The notes: a model not told the origin generated them from the sequence alone. A stretch of DNA of 64,000 bases from Agrocybe praecox (GCA_964017145.1 OZ024844.1:930001-994000), one strand, 5' to 3'; counted from the first letter of the stretch, positions 22,358-33,041 are shown. A program made the numbers and translations.

Positions 22358-23035
22358 TCACTGGTTCAGCACCATGACGAAGATATTAGGGGCACTGAAT
22401 CCAAGTCGTTGCTTTGCATAGCCCTCGCTTCTGTCAATGCCTTCAAAGTAAACACGTTCCTTGAGCCAGTCTGTGCAATGGTAAGCATACGTACGGTCAG
22501 AACGAAAGGGATGCGCTTACCCAAACGTTTTAACCTATCAGGTTGAACGTGGGGTGTATAATACGCACCGGCCCACGCTTGTGGATTACGTTCGGCAGCA
22601 TGAGTAGCTGCAGCCCGTTTCACTGCGTCTTGAACTCTCTGACTGAGAGAGTTGAATTCGGTGTCGGTTATGTCGTTATCTGAATATCTAGAATGAAGGT
22701 TGAAGAGCGAATTACGAACCCTAAAAAACATACACTCACTCTCTATATAGCGTCGAACAGACATCTCCAACGGTCACTCCAGCATCTTTCTTGATGATCG
22801 TGCACCACGGGGACTGATAAGAGATCAACATGAGCTGATTCACTCTGGGAAGCGTCGCGGGCTCGTCTTTTCCAGGTACTTCGCGTCCACCGACGTTTCC
22901 TGAAACTGGGGTACCAGTGACGAGATGGAATTGCAGTGGTGACTTGTCATCGTTGATATCCAGGATCGGATTGATATCGAGCTTGGTTTGCAGAAGATAC
23001 AAATCAGTCTGAGAGAGAACTGGACCATCTGCCAT
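22358..23035 (-). CDS. DUF6699-type protein
   Basis: Three exons. Exon 1 starts at ATG 23035 (MADGPVLSQTDLYLLQTKLD) and includes EPATLPRVNQLMLISYQSPWCTII and GVTVGDVCSTLYRE. Exon 2 starts at YSDNDITDTEFNSL and ends in PDRLKRL. Exon 3 reads DWLKERVYFEGIDRSEGYAK and ends at a stop at 22358-22360. Introns have clean GT/AG ends and the phases agree. The intact start makes this the reference for the start-less copy at 15177-15895. About 187 residues are predicted. The domain call rests on recollection of DUF6699. It is convergent with the DUF6699-type gene at 21145. Confidence 0.76.
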
Positions 23036-23629
23036 GGCCCATTACAGCGTTCAATACGTCTGTAGAAGCATCGTCCAGAATGACTACTACGTACAAGCCG
23101 GTCCTGGAGCCCATCTGCTCACGGGTTGCGCAGCCATGACGAGATTGTTCTTTCAATGCAGAGGCTGACAGTATATCTTAGCTTTCAGCTACTAGGATTT
23201 CGAAGTGTGGTAAGAATTAGAACCTTGTGAGTGGTAAGTGGATGAAAGCGAGCTTGATTATATCAATCAGCCAGCCAGCCTAAACGGAGGTTGGGTCGCA
23301 AATCTTATCTGCACTGCTTTTTCACCGTCATATACGTATTATCGTATAGCCTCCCAATTATCACAATAGTGGGTATTTGAAGCGTGTATAGAGATCGGAT
23401 GTAGATAACATATACCTTGCGTATACCCTTAAATTTCTTTCCGCATAGTACATGGCACGCTTAATAGTATTAATAATAGGATGGCTCTAATGGTATTCAC
23501 GCCATTAAGCCCAACTATATTCATACGTACGCGAGGGACACGGTAAACAAGTCTAGGAGTCTGGTGAATATTTCCCGCTTGAATGAGAGATCGTATCTCA
23601 AAATCACTGCCCAACTCACTACACACGAT
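23036..23629. other. Intergenic region with a repeated segment
   Basis: About 590 bases downstream of transporter copy A. It contains a segment at 23481-23560 that recurs at 25884-25970. No gene was recognised. Confidence 0.55.
23481..23560. repeat. Direct repeat, copy 1 (partner 25884-25970)
   Basis: The segment containing GCCATTAAGCCCAACTATAT and the following TACGCGAGGGACAC is found again at 25884-25970 with a few substitutions. It lies just downstream of transporter copy A here and about 0.6 kb downstream of copy B there, as expected if a unit of gene plus 3' flank was duplicated. On the minus strand both copies can be read as VPRV.MNIVGLNGV.TIRA, which may be chance. Confidence 0.75.
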
Positions 23630-25402
23630 TTAATGTAATCTCTGAGGAAGCTGACAACCTAGAAAAACTCCTCCAAAACTAAGTACAACGAGTGCTGCAT
23701 AGGTTGCATATCCGGAGAGTATATGACGCTCTATCGAAAGCGATAAGAGGCTGCTGGCTGTGGCAGGTATCACTATGCGTCCAACCGAAGCCAACGTTTG
23801 TGCGAAACCATTTGTGGCACCCAGCGACCGCTTATTAGGAACAGCAGCCGTGATAAACATGTATATACATCCTAGTGATAATAGTGAATCAACAGAAAAG
23901 CCGAAAAGAAATGTAAAGAACGCACCATAAGACAACTCTGCCGCTATTAAAAATAAATATTGGCACGCAAGCATGATCCAGACAAGGTACGAAAACCCTC
24001 TTCTTATTACCAAAAGATTCATCATTGGCGAAAACATAAATAATGGAATGAACGCGGAGGAGGCTGCGATGAAGACCAGCTTGGCTCCAAACTTCCGCAC
24101 GAGCCATCCTAATAGCAAGCTTTGACAAATGCTATTCACAATACCAAACGTGCCTAGTATGATCCCGACTTGCCGTGGGGAGAGCCCGAGCCCTCCTATC
24201 TGGACTTCCATGGCCAGATAGAGTGGGTGGATTGTATTGAAGGATGCTTCCAAAGATGATATAGAAACGTAATTTAGGACAGGGACCATGATTTTCCAGT
24301 GGAGAGGTGGTTTCAAGGGAACAGGCTCTTCTGTGGAACCTGACGATGCGAGAAGAGGCTCGCATTCAGAGGAACTTCTGCTTATTGATTTGTGAAAATA
24401 TCCCCGTTCGGTTGTCTGAAAGTGGTCTAGCAATGTTCAAATAAAAAGAGAAGATACTAACCTCGTTCAAGCCTGAAAATACGACAAGGTATGCAATGGT
24501 AGATATAATTGCCATTATTGCGCATGGCAAGATATATGGGTAGTCAGCCCAGAAAATATGCGAGGAAATGTTTGGATAGTGGTCTTGAGGCCGCGCTAGC
24601 CAACCGCCCGTGAATGCACTATAACCTACTTAACTCGCGAAGAAATTCATGATCTGACTTTCGATGACATACCCAAACGAGCTCCCGACTGCCCACGGAA
24701 CATGCAGCAGTGCAAAAGCATCTGCGCTGTTGGATAGGTCTGTTATTTTGCCCACCATACTCTTGATGACTCCTGTTAATCATTTGGTCAACTTTAATTA
24801 TTCTGAACCCTTTCACATGAGCTAAGAGAGAAACACACCTGCATTGCTATTCAAAGCGGTAAAAATACACCGACTAGAAAGAATTCAAAATCGAGGCGTA
24901 TATGATATTTTCCCAACAAAACTTGCCTCCCAACAAGGCCCCAAAATGTCTTGGACAGGCCGAAGGATGTCATGGAAAGAGCTAACGCCATTGTGCCGAG
25001 TAGAAGGATTGGTTTACGCCCAATGTAGTCTGAAAGCTGACTCCAATACATCACGCTTACGAGGGATAATATCTGGCGGATAGTTTCCTAAAAATACGAA
25101 TAGGCCAATCTGTGGTTATTCAATGAAAAGCATGACGGGTACTCGAACACACCATAATACCGGCATAGTAACCAACTTTTGCGTCATCGCCGCTCGTCAC
25201 TGAGGAAATTAACTCAAGATTCAACACGATATTAGTCAAAGGAAAAGTAGAAATGAATGTGTTTCGGATCGCTTACCTCGTTGAGAAAAGGGGAAATAAC
25301 AAAGGTTGAAGCTGATTCGGTGAATCTAAGCAATAGAAGAATGGTTAGCTGTCCAGTAGGTAGAGGTGTCCGTCGAGTTTGTAAGTCAACATGTTGTGTC
25401 AT
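23630..25402 (-). CDS. Major facilitator transporter, array copy A
   Basis: Twelve-helix MFS secondary transporter, probably a drug:H+ antiporter type 1 relative (the YCR023C/ZIF1-like group from memory). Start ATG at 25402 (MTQHVDLQTRRTPLPTGQL). Eight exons give about 470 residues. The first helix is TILLLLRFTESASTFVISPF. Motif A between helices 2 and 3 is SDYIGRKP. Later helices include VPVLNYVSISSLEASF and VGIILGTFGIVNSICQSLLL, then the ITAAVPNKRSLGATNGFAQTLASVGR loop near the C-terminus. Intron 3 has a GC donor (AG/GCAAGT at 24926). Intron 7 (54 nt, before CIYMFITA) has no stop and keeps frame. The substrate cannot be read from sequence. Confidence 0.85.
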
Positions 25403-25670
25403 AACACTGCAAGAATCTGCAAGAATCAGTATAAATGCCAACACAGTGTGTCCGAGTCCCGTTGGTGGGATGTTCTAATTGACGTTGCCAACACCGTATT
25501 TACCAGGATTTAAGCACGTAGAAGGGTGGTAATAAATTGATAGATTGCTAGATCCTGGTTCAAAGGGCCAGGAAGCCGCTCTTGGTCTGCTGAGATACGT
25601 GGACAGAATGGCAAGAGAACAAAGACTGAAGAGCACCGTTTGATTGTTGATGTAAACTATTGATGTCATC

Positions 25671-25888
25671 AACACGGTAAGATAAGATAAGATCCCAGAG
25701 TGGGAAGAACGTCGAAAGCACTACGTTGTATCTAGACCTGTAACAGTTCTGTCTATGAGGTTCCGATCTACGTTGTATCTCGATGATGACAATTGTGCCA
25801 TAATCCATGTAGATCAAAGTAAATAAACGTGAGCAGAAGTACAGGTAATTACTCCAGTACAAAACTACTACCACCACGAGTGAATGGT
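25671..25888. repeat. Diverged direct repeat, copy 1 (partner 26330-26548)
   Basis: Both copies begin with TAAGATAAGATAAGAT, share AAGAAC, CTACGT and AAAGTAAATAAACG, and end with a CTCC.GTACA...ACTAC...CGAG block. They lie about 660 bp apart in the same orientation. The pattern suggests duplication of a flank between transporter genes, followed by divergence. Confidence 0.7.
25678..25693. promoter_or_regulatory. GATAAG run upstream of transporter copy A
   Basis: Overlapping GATAAG units (two full GATAAG and flanking TAAG), about 275 bp upstream of the start of copy A. GATAAG is the core of fungal GATA-factor sites (HGATAR). The five-base period also fits a microsatellite, so function is inferred. 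Confidence 0.5.
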
Positions 25889-25970
25889 GCTCTAATGGTG
25901 TACACGCCATTAAGCCCAACTATATTCATATGTACGCGAGGGACACGATAAACCATAAATCCGTGGGACT
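25884..25970. repeat. Direct repeat, copy 2 (partner 23481-23560)
   Basis: Second copy of the segment with GCCATTAAGCCCAACTATAT described at 23481. Differences are mostly single substitutions. Confidence 0.75.
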
Positions 25971-26228
25971 GGATAAATGTGGGGTTGGGGAAGTCCAGGC
26001 GGTGGCGTGCAGAAGAGGTGGGTGCGAGCGAAAAAAGGACTCGAGAGTAGCGAGAAAGCGAGAAAGGCTAGTGAGGATTTTTTCGTACTCGGGGAGCAGG
26101 AAAGGGCGACGAGATGAGAAGAGAAGGAATTTTAAGGTACATATTGCTATATTAAAGATGTTATGTAGGGGCGCTAATGAAGATTCGAAGGAGCGACCCA
26201 AGAAGGACATCGATCTTCCTTCCTGGAC

Positions 26229-26248
26229 ATCTTATCCTAGGATAAGAT
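26229..26248. promoter_or_regulatory. Perfect 20-bp palindrome of two inverted GATA sites
   Basis: The sequence ATCTTATCCT followed by its exact reverse complement, centred on CCTAGG. Each arm is one HGATAR-type site, one on each strand. It lies between transporter copies A and B, about 830 bp upstream of A. A protein dimer could bind it; this is inference. Confidence 0.5.
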
Positions 26249-26329
26249 TATCGCGGACTTGGGTCGATTGACATTGACCACGAAAAAAATACAGTATCCA
26301 TCACATTTTTGTATTATCCACCAACACCA

Positions 26330-26548
26330 TGCCGGTAATATTGTAAGATAAGATAAGATTTTCCAGGGTACCAAGAACACCATCTGAAAACGCTACGTGA
26401 GGTTGGCTACGGCATATTTCCTACTCGATTTATAATTATACCCCGATTGTACCAATTTTTCCCTTATAAATCCTGGACCAAAGTAAATAAACGCGAACAG
26501 AAGGTTTAGTCCCACATCTCCGGTACAGAGTTACTACGACGAGTAGTG
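26330..26548. repeat. Diverged direct repeat, copy 2 (partner 25671-25888)
   Basis: Second copy of the segment described at 25671-25888. It ends only two bases from the stop codon of transporter copy B, so here it is the 3' flank of B, while copy 1 sits in the 5' flank of A. Confidence 0.7.
26344..26359. promoter_or_regulatory. GATAAG run between transporter copies A and B
   Basis: Overlapping GATAAG units identical in layout to the run at 25678-25693 and lying in the second copy of the duplicated flank. It is 940 bp upstream of copy A and 190 bp past the stop of copy B. Confidence 0.45.
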
Positions 26549-26549
26549 T

Positions 26550-28352
26550 TCAATGTAATCTCCGGGGAAGCTGACAAGCTAGCAAAACCACCCCTAGACT
26601 GATTGCAATGAGCGTCGCGTACGATGCATACCCCCAAAGTATTTTTCGCTCTATCGAAAACGATAAGAGGCTGCTGACCACAATAGGCGCCACTGTACGT
26701 CCCATCGACGCTGATGACTGTGCAAACCCGTTTGTGGCGCCCAACGATCGGATATTAGGAGCAGAAGCAGTGATAAAGATGTACATACATCCTAGAAAAG
26801 ATACCGTGAGTAAAAACAAACGAATTCAAAAGAAGTAATCATACCGTAGCCCATTTCGGCTGTTATCAAGCATACATATTGGCATACAAGCATCATCCAA
26901 ATAGTACTCGAAAATCCTCTATATGTGACGTAAAGATTCATGATGGGCGAAAGCAAGAAGAGAGGAAGGAAGGCACAGGTAGTAGTTACGAAGACGGCCT
27001 TGACCCCAAATCTCCGCACGAGCTTTCCTAATAGGAAAGTTTGACATATCCCGTTCACGATACCGAAAGTTCCTACTATTGTCCCTATCTGTCGGGGTGG
27101 AAGCGCAAGCCCCCCCATCTCCACTGGCATAGCTAAGAATATAGGTTGAATGGTACTGAAAGATGTTTCCAAGGATGAAATCGCGGCGTAATTCAGGACC
27201 GGCGCAACAGTTTTCCACTGAAGAAGTGATTTGAAAGGAACAGGTTCTTCTGTAGGCCCAGCTGACGACGAGGAGAGAAGTGGTTCCTCTTCAGAGAAGC
27301 TACTCCTTGTAGATTTATAAAAATATCCATGTTTGACCGTCTAAGAAAAATTGTAGCAATGCTTGAAATGTTTTAAGGAATATATACTAACCTCGTCCAA
27401 ACCAAAAAAGAGAACAAAGCATGCAATTATAGATATAGATGCCATAACGGCACATGGCAGAAAATAGGGGTATTTGACCCAGAATGCACCAGAGAAAATA
27501 TTTGGGAAGTGATCGTGAGGTCGCGCAAGCAAACCGCCCATGACGGCACTAAAAATGCAAGCTTGAACATGGTTCGTCAAAACGTTCTACGCTTGTTCGC
27601 TCACCCGAATGAGCCCCCAACCGCCCATGGAACATGAAACAGTGCGAACGCATCTGCGCTATTAGTATGGTCTGTTATTTCTCCGATAATGCACTTGATG
27701 ATTCCTAATGATAATTAATTAGACTTCAGCCGTTCCGGGCCCTGGTGCACAATGGGATGAGACAATAACATACCTGCATTGCTATTTAAGGCCTTGAAAA
27801 TACACCGACTACAAACCAAGAGATCTGCTATCAAGACATGTACACTGGTTTTGGAGATATAACTTGCCTGATTACAAGGGACAAAAATGTTTTGGACAGA
27901 CCAAAGGATGCGATGGAAATGGCTAAAGCCATTGTGCCGAGTAAAAGGATTGGTTTACGCCCGGCGTAGTCTGAGAGTCGGCTCCAGTACATTATGCTCA
28001 AGAGGGATAGTGCTTGTCGCATAGTTTCCTAAGATAGTTTGTGGTTATCTGACGAGAAAGCGGACGTGGAGAATCTCGAACATACCATACTACCCACATA
28101 GTAACCCACCTTCGCATCGTCGCCGCCGATCACTGAGGAAATCAACTATAAAAGGCCCCAGGGGTCAGCCAAAGAAATATCAAACATACTTTATTAATCG
28201 CTCACCTCTTTGAGAAACGGTGCAATAACAGAGTTTGAAGCTGACTCTGCAAATCTAAGCAACAGGAGAATGGCTAGCTGTCCAGCAGGGAGAGGTGTCC
28301 GTCGTGATTGGGAATCAGGACTTTCTTGATCTGCGTTCACATATGGTGTCAT
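26550..28352 (-). CDS. Major facilitator transporter, array copy B
   Basis: Second tandem paralogue with the same eight-exon layout as copies A and C. Start ATG at 28352 (MTPYVNADQESPDSQSRRTP). The first helix is LAILLLLRFAESASNSVIAPF, motif A is SDYAGRKP, the exon after intron 4 reads GIIKCIIGEITDHTNSADAF, and GGLLARPHDHFPNIFSGAFW follows. The second half has VAPVLNYAAISSLETSF and VGTFGIVNGICQTFLLGKLVRR. The C-terminus is CMYIFITASAPNIRSLGATNG to a stop at 26550-26552. All introns splice in frame, with a GC donor at intron 3 (AG/GCAAGT at 27867), the same as copy A. About 470 residues. Same class of transporter as its neighbours; substrate unknown. Confidence 0.85.
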
Positions 28353-28889
28353 AGTACAGCGAGGATCTGCAAGAAACAAGTATAAGATGCCAATAGAGAG
28401 TTAAATCAGAACATTTGAGTCCGTGCGTGGACTCCAGAACCAAGCAGTCGAACAGAGGTTTGGAAATGAAGTGATCCGGCATCAACATAATAGCATAAGA
28501 TAAGATAAGATAAGATGCCCCCTTCTCCGACACTTATTTTCCTATTGCCGCACAATCAGTGTTTGGGACGTAGAGAAGATGCCACTGAACTAAAAAAATG
28601 CAGTATTCAAAATTCTTCCAGATAAATGCGTATCACTATGTCTAACGACCCAGAAGTCGATCGATGCGATCAAAAAAAGGTGCTAGTGTTTATTTCCATA
28701 TGTACAATGGATGGCTTTATGGGTATAAGTGGTGTAGCAAAAGGTCCGTGTATGTTCCAGCTCCTAATTATAACTTATAACATGATCAAGCTTGCAATTT
28801 CCAAAACGAGACAAACAAATATCACTCACTACTCAGTCGTAAATCGATCGCAGGTGATTTTCAAATCCTCGGGTGAGGAAAGAGGTGGA
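28353..28889. other. Intergenic region between transporter copies B and C
   Basis: About 540 bases holding the promoter of copy B, with a GATAAG run at 28495-28516 and poly-A and poly-T tracts. No gene was recognised. Confidence 0.55.
28495..28516. promoter_or_regulatory. GATAAG run upstream of transporter copy B
   Basis: Three full overlapping GATAAG units plus flanking half units, about 145 bp upstream of the start of copy B. This is the longest such run in the window. It could be GATA-factor sites or a five-base microsatellite. Confidence 0.55.
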
Positions 28890-30664
28890 TTAATACAGCT
28901 TACGAGGAAGTTGACAAGCCAGCCAAACTCCTCCTGAGCTTAGTATGACGAGTACCACATACGCTGCATAACCGCAGAGGATGTTGCGTTCTATCGAAAG
29001 AGATAAAAAGCCACTGGCCATTGCTGGGGTCACTATACGCCCTATTGACGCCAGTGTCTGTGCGAAGCCGTTCGTGGCGCCCAGTGAACGCTTGTTGGGA
29101 GAGGCGGCCGTGATGAACATGTATATGCAACCTGGAAAAAGATGTTATTAGCGAAGATTTGAAATGAACATTAAAAAAAGACGCACCGTATGCCAGGTCC
29201 GCTGCAATCAAGCACGAAAATTGACACCCAAGCATTATCCATACTAGATACGTAATCCCTTTTCTCTTCACCAAGAGATTCATCAACGGTGAAAATATAA
29301 ACATAGGGATGAACGAGAAAGCAGCAGCAACGAAAATCTCCTTGACTCCAAATTTGCGCACAAGTCTCCCTAGAAGCACTGTCTGGCATATACTATTCAC
29401 GATACCGCAAGTTCCTAGGATGACTCCTACTTGTAGAGGAGAAAGTCCAAGGCCTCCGACATTTACCGGCATGGCTAGGAAGAGAGGTTGAATTGCGTTG
29501 GAGGATGACTTCAGTGATGTAGCGCAAACATAGTTCAAAATTGGTATCATGATCTTCCAGTTAAGGAGAGATTTGAGTGGAACGGGCTCCTCCGCAGAGT
29601 CTGCGCGTGTAAGAAGGGGTTGGGATTCATAAGAACGCTGTCTGTAGGCATTTTTGTAAAAATATCCCTGCTTGATTGTCTGGAACAATTTCAGATAAAA
29701 TTTTAAACGACGTGATAAACAGTACTTACCTCATCTAATCCCACAATAGCGGTCATACATCCAATAGTAGATATCAATGCCATAACAGCGCACGGCAGAA
29801 AATAAGGATGTTCAGACCAAAAGGTGCCAGAGAAAGTATTTGGAAAACGATCGTGTGGCCTCGCAAGCCAACCCCCTGCGAAAGCTCTGATAATCGTGCA
29901 TATTAGATTTAAAATATCGAAAACATTTAGTCGACTTGCCCAAAAGAACCCCCAGCTGCCCATGGTACATGCAGCAGCGCAAAGGCGTCGGCGCTGTTCG
30001 TGTGATCCGTTATATCCCCAACCATACTTTTAATGACTCCTGTATTTGCGTAAGTGCATATCGTTCCTGGTGAGCTATGTTTGTATGTTACCTGCATTGC
30101 TATTCAATGCCGTGAAAATACATCGACTATAGATCAGAATCGTTTAGCACATACTATATCGAGTATTCTCACTGGTGAAGCTTACCTAGCAACTAGTGCC
30201 CAAAACGTTTTTGACAGACCAAAGAACGTCATCGAAGCCGCCAATGCCATTGTTCCGAGTAGCAGGATTGGTTTACGTCCAATGTGGTCTGATAATCGAC
30301 TCCAGTACATGACGCTTACAAGGGACAACCCTTGACGAATAGATTCCTGTGAAAGGGTTACTCAAATTATGAGAGGATTAGAAAGATAAACCAACCATAG
30401 TGCCCACATAGTAGCCAACCTTCGCGTCGTCGCCTCCTGTCACCGACGAAATCAACTAGAAATTGTAACAATTTTAGCCAGGATTAGTCGGAAAGATATA
30501 AACGTGTCTCTCACCTCGTTAAGAAATGGAAAAATAACATAGGCAGAAGCTGATTCCGCGAATCTGAGAAACAGAAGAATGGTTAATTGCCCAGTTGGGA
30601 AAGGTGTTCGTTCTGGCGTTTTCAGAACAGGATCCTTTCGCTCTGGATCAACATATCGTGTCAT
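28890..30664 (-). CDS. Major facilitator transporter, array copy C
   Basis: Third tandem paralogue and first in transcription order. Start ATG at 30664 (MTRYVDPERKDPVLKTPERTP). The first helix is LTILLFLRFAESASAYVIFPF, then LISSVTGGDDAKVGYYVGTM, motif A SDHIGRKP, GVIKSMVGDITDHTNSADAF and GGWLARPHDRFPNTFSGTFW. The second half has IPILNYVCATSLKSSS, LGTCGIVNSICQTVLLGRLVRK and the C-terminal ITAASPNKRSLGATNGFAQTLAS. Stop at 28890-28892. Here intron 3 has an ordinary GT donor (AG/GTAAGC), but intron 5 has a GC donor (GG/GCAAGT at 29939) where A and B have GT. About 475 residues, no disruption seen. Substrate unknown. Confidence 0.85.
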
Positions 30665-31206
30665 GATAAAAAAAAAATATAGCCCGAAAACTCCGTAAAA
30701 CCCAAGAGAAATCAAAAGGAGGAAGAAAGAGAAAAAGAGCCCTTGACCGAAGTACCCTCAAAGTAATACGGTTTATAAACCTCCCTTCATACTCAATGAA
30801 AGCCCCTGAAGTTCAGGGATAGTTACATCCAGACGCCAGCATATAGCGAAATGTGAGCAGATTGATGCTCCTAGTTCCAGGAAGCCACTCGTTCGTAGGC
30901 AGAACGGTGGAAACAGTTGAAGGAAGGTTCCAGTACATGATAGCGTCCAAAGTACTAACATGGTGGCATTAAAGAGGAAGAGATAAGATGTGATACTTAC
31001 ACCCGACCCGTACTACTACCAAATTGGAGACAACTGATCAAAATAAATAAACCAGTGCGATCGGAATCTGATAAGATAAGATCATACATACAATTCACAA
31101 TCCACCCCTTCCGTTACTCTTTCCGTTACTCTTCCCTTCGATTTCGAGGCGATATTTTACATTCTACACCAGATATACTTAATATTTGCAACAGATAATC
31201 TCAACG
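30665..31206. other. Divergent promoter region of transporter copy C and the Lso2 gene
   Basis: About 540 bases. Contains GATAAG elements at 30981-30987 and 31070-31082 and a segment with CCAGGAAGCC near 30868 that recurs in the flank of copy A near 25568. No gene was recognised. Confidence 0.55.
31070..31082. promoter_or_regulatory. GATAAG run between transporter copy C and the Lso2 gene
   Basis: Two overlapping GATAAG units, about 406 bp upstream of copy C and 125 bp upstream of the divergent Lso2 gene; a single AGATAAG lies at 30981-30987. Which gene they serve cannot be told from position alone. Confidence 0.45.
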
Positions 31207-32339
31207 ATGCCTCCTAAGGGTGGAAACGCAAAGAAAGAAAGCGGACGTGCCAAAAAGGCAGAAAACGAATCTAAAAAGCAGGAACAAGCCGCCGCTGACA
31301 AGGTCGGTACTCTATCGATACGTGGAAGACCCAAATCTAACAACTACCATCTCACTCACAGGAAAGAAAGGAGGCAGAGAAATGGACCGACAAGGATGTG
31401 AAAGGTGGCAAAGCAAAGGCCGAAGACAAGGAAGAGAAACGGAAAGCAGATCTCGCCCGTAAAGCCGAGAATGCACGTCTACTTGCTGAAGAGGAGGCTT
31501 CGGCAGCCAAGGCCAAACCTAAAGCGCCAGCTGCAGGAAAGAAGAAAGAGGCAGCAAAAACCACCAAACCTGCCGGACCCGGTGCCATCGCTGCTAGTGG
31601 AGGGCTCGAAGGACCAGAACCTACGAATCCTAAATCCAAGGAGCCAGAGGAGATCGAGAGCTTTTCAGCCACTGGAATTGACAATGCGCTTGATCTCCTG
31701 GAGGTTGTCACTGCCAAGATGGACAAAGCGAGTGTTGGACAGCAAGCTGCTGGAATCGAGAAGCATCCAGAGGTGCGATCTCCCCCAATCGTCTCTCCCC
31801 CTTAATCCATGTCTTCATCGCTAATACTGCCCTCTATCCAGCGTCGATTCAAGGTATCGAAAACCTCCAGATGCGGATTCAAATCGAGCAGAGCTGATGT
31901 GTTTTGTTCTTAGGCTGCACTGGAAGCATATACGGAACGTGAACTACCGCAAGCCAGAGAAGACGTGGGTGATTTCATAAGAAGTGTACGATACATAGCA
32001 CATATCTAACCCAACTCTTTGTAGCACCCTGGCCTCCGACTCCAGCAATACAAGGTCAGTTCACTAACCAAACTACTCGTGGTTCGAAACCCTTATCGGT
32101 AACCATGTCTATCCCCTACATAGGATCTGTTATACAAACAATTCCAAAAATCTCCCGAGAATCCGTCAGTCCTACTGGGTTTCAGTCCTTTTTTGCTTTT
32201 GGCAGCTCACAATTTGCATCTTCATCTTCTCAGATACAATCAAGTCACGATTTCATATGATGCCTCAAAGGAAGACAAAGTTGACGCCCTAAAGGCTAAA
32301 CAAGCCCAAGTCGAGCAAAGGCTCCGCGAAAAGAAATAA
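31207..32339 (+). CDS. Lso2/CCDC124-family ribosome-associated protein
   Basis: Small basic coiled-coil protein of the Lso2 (yeast)/CCDC124 (animal) family, which binds idle 80S ribosomes and aids their recovery after starvation. Start ATG at 31207 (MPPKGGNAKKESGRAKKAE). Exons are 31207-31302, 31362 to about 31771, then very short exons CGTCGATTCAAG (RRFK) near 31842, AALEAYTERELPQARED near 31917-31967, HPGLRLQQYK near 32025, DLLYKQFQKSPENP near 32125-32165, and YNQVTISYDASKEDKVDALK to a stop at 32337-32339. The RRFK.ALEAYTERELP..HPGLRLQQYK.LL...F.KSPENP block is the family's C-terminal signature. The N-terminal half is a Lys/Glu/Ala-rich helix. Six introns in a gene of about 1.1 kb. Confidence 0.88.
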
Positions 32340-33041
32340 ACACCCTACTCCAGGCACTATCAAGTTCGAATGCTCTGCACCACCAGCACTACACAGACAC
32401 AGAGCTACTCGACAACCCAGCAGAGTCTAGGCGGTTCGAACTTATCATCATCATCATCAGATTTCATGTATACTTAGAACGGCCGACTGGCATATGATGT
32501 ACTAATCTGCCAATTGCCCCCCTGCTACTACTTAGTACTTACCAACACACAACCTTGTAAAAGTAAGATCACCATCATTTCTTTTCCTCGCGACGGAACG
32601 TGTCCACAGACTTCGATCTTTGATATATGAACGAACACGTTTGAAGTATGTAGTCATGATCTGTCAATGGCTCGAAGCCATGTTTTGTGCTCCTTGAAAC
32701 AGCAATTTATGTCCGGGGAATAGATGGGGAATAAATGAAAGCAATCGATAGCAATGATGATAATTTATAGCGAAGTGTTACAGGAGTTTTTAAATTATCT
32801 GTGTATAATGTATGTGTGATTAAGCAATAGAATGTCCTCTAATTTACAGACCAAGATAAGAGACAAGCTACAGAAAGAACGAAAGATAATAATGCATAAG
32901 AGAGTCGTGTCAAGATGGGTAGCAGCCAGTGTCGTTTATGGTACAAAATTACAAGGGAATTTTCTGTCTGCAGGAGAAACTGGTTAGAATGGGGTTGAAT
33001 ACGAAGAACGGGTTATAATTTGAACAAGGCACAATCGATAA

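Larger units (their letters stand above)
25403..26549. other. Intergenic region between transporter copies A and B, duplicated flanks and GATA repeats
   Basis: About 1.15 kb that includes the promoter of copy A and the 3' flank of copy B. It holds two diverged copies of a segment of about 215 bp (25671-25888 and 26330-26548), the second copy of the 80-bp repeat (25884-25970), two GATAAG runs and a 20-bp GATA palindrome. A 94-codon minus-strand frame at 25926-26210 is not convincing as a gene. Confidence 0.65.

Noticed and set aside
25926..26210. 94-codon minus-strand frame between transporter copies
   Set aside because: Overlaps the start of a duplicated flank and lacks recognisable content; no supporting splice signals.
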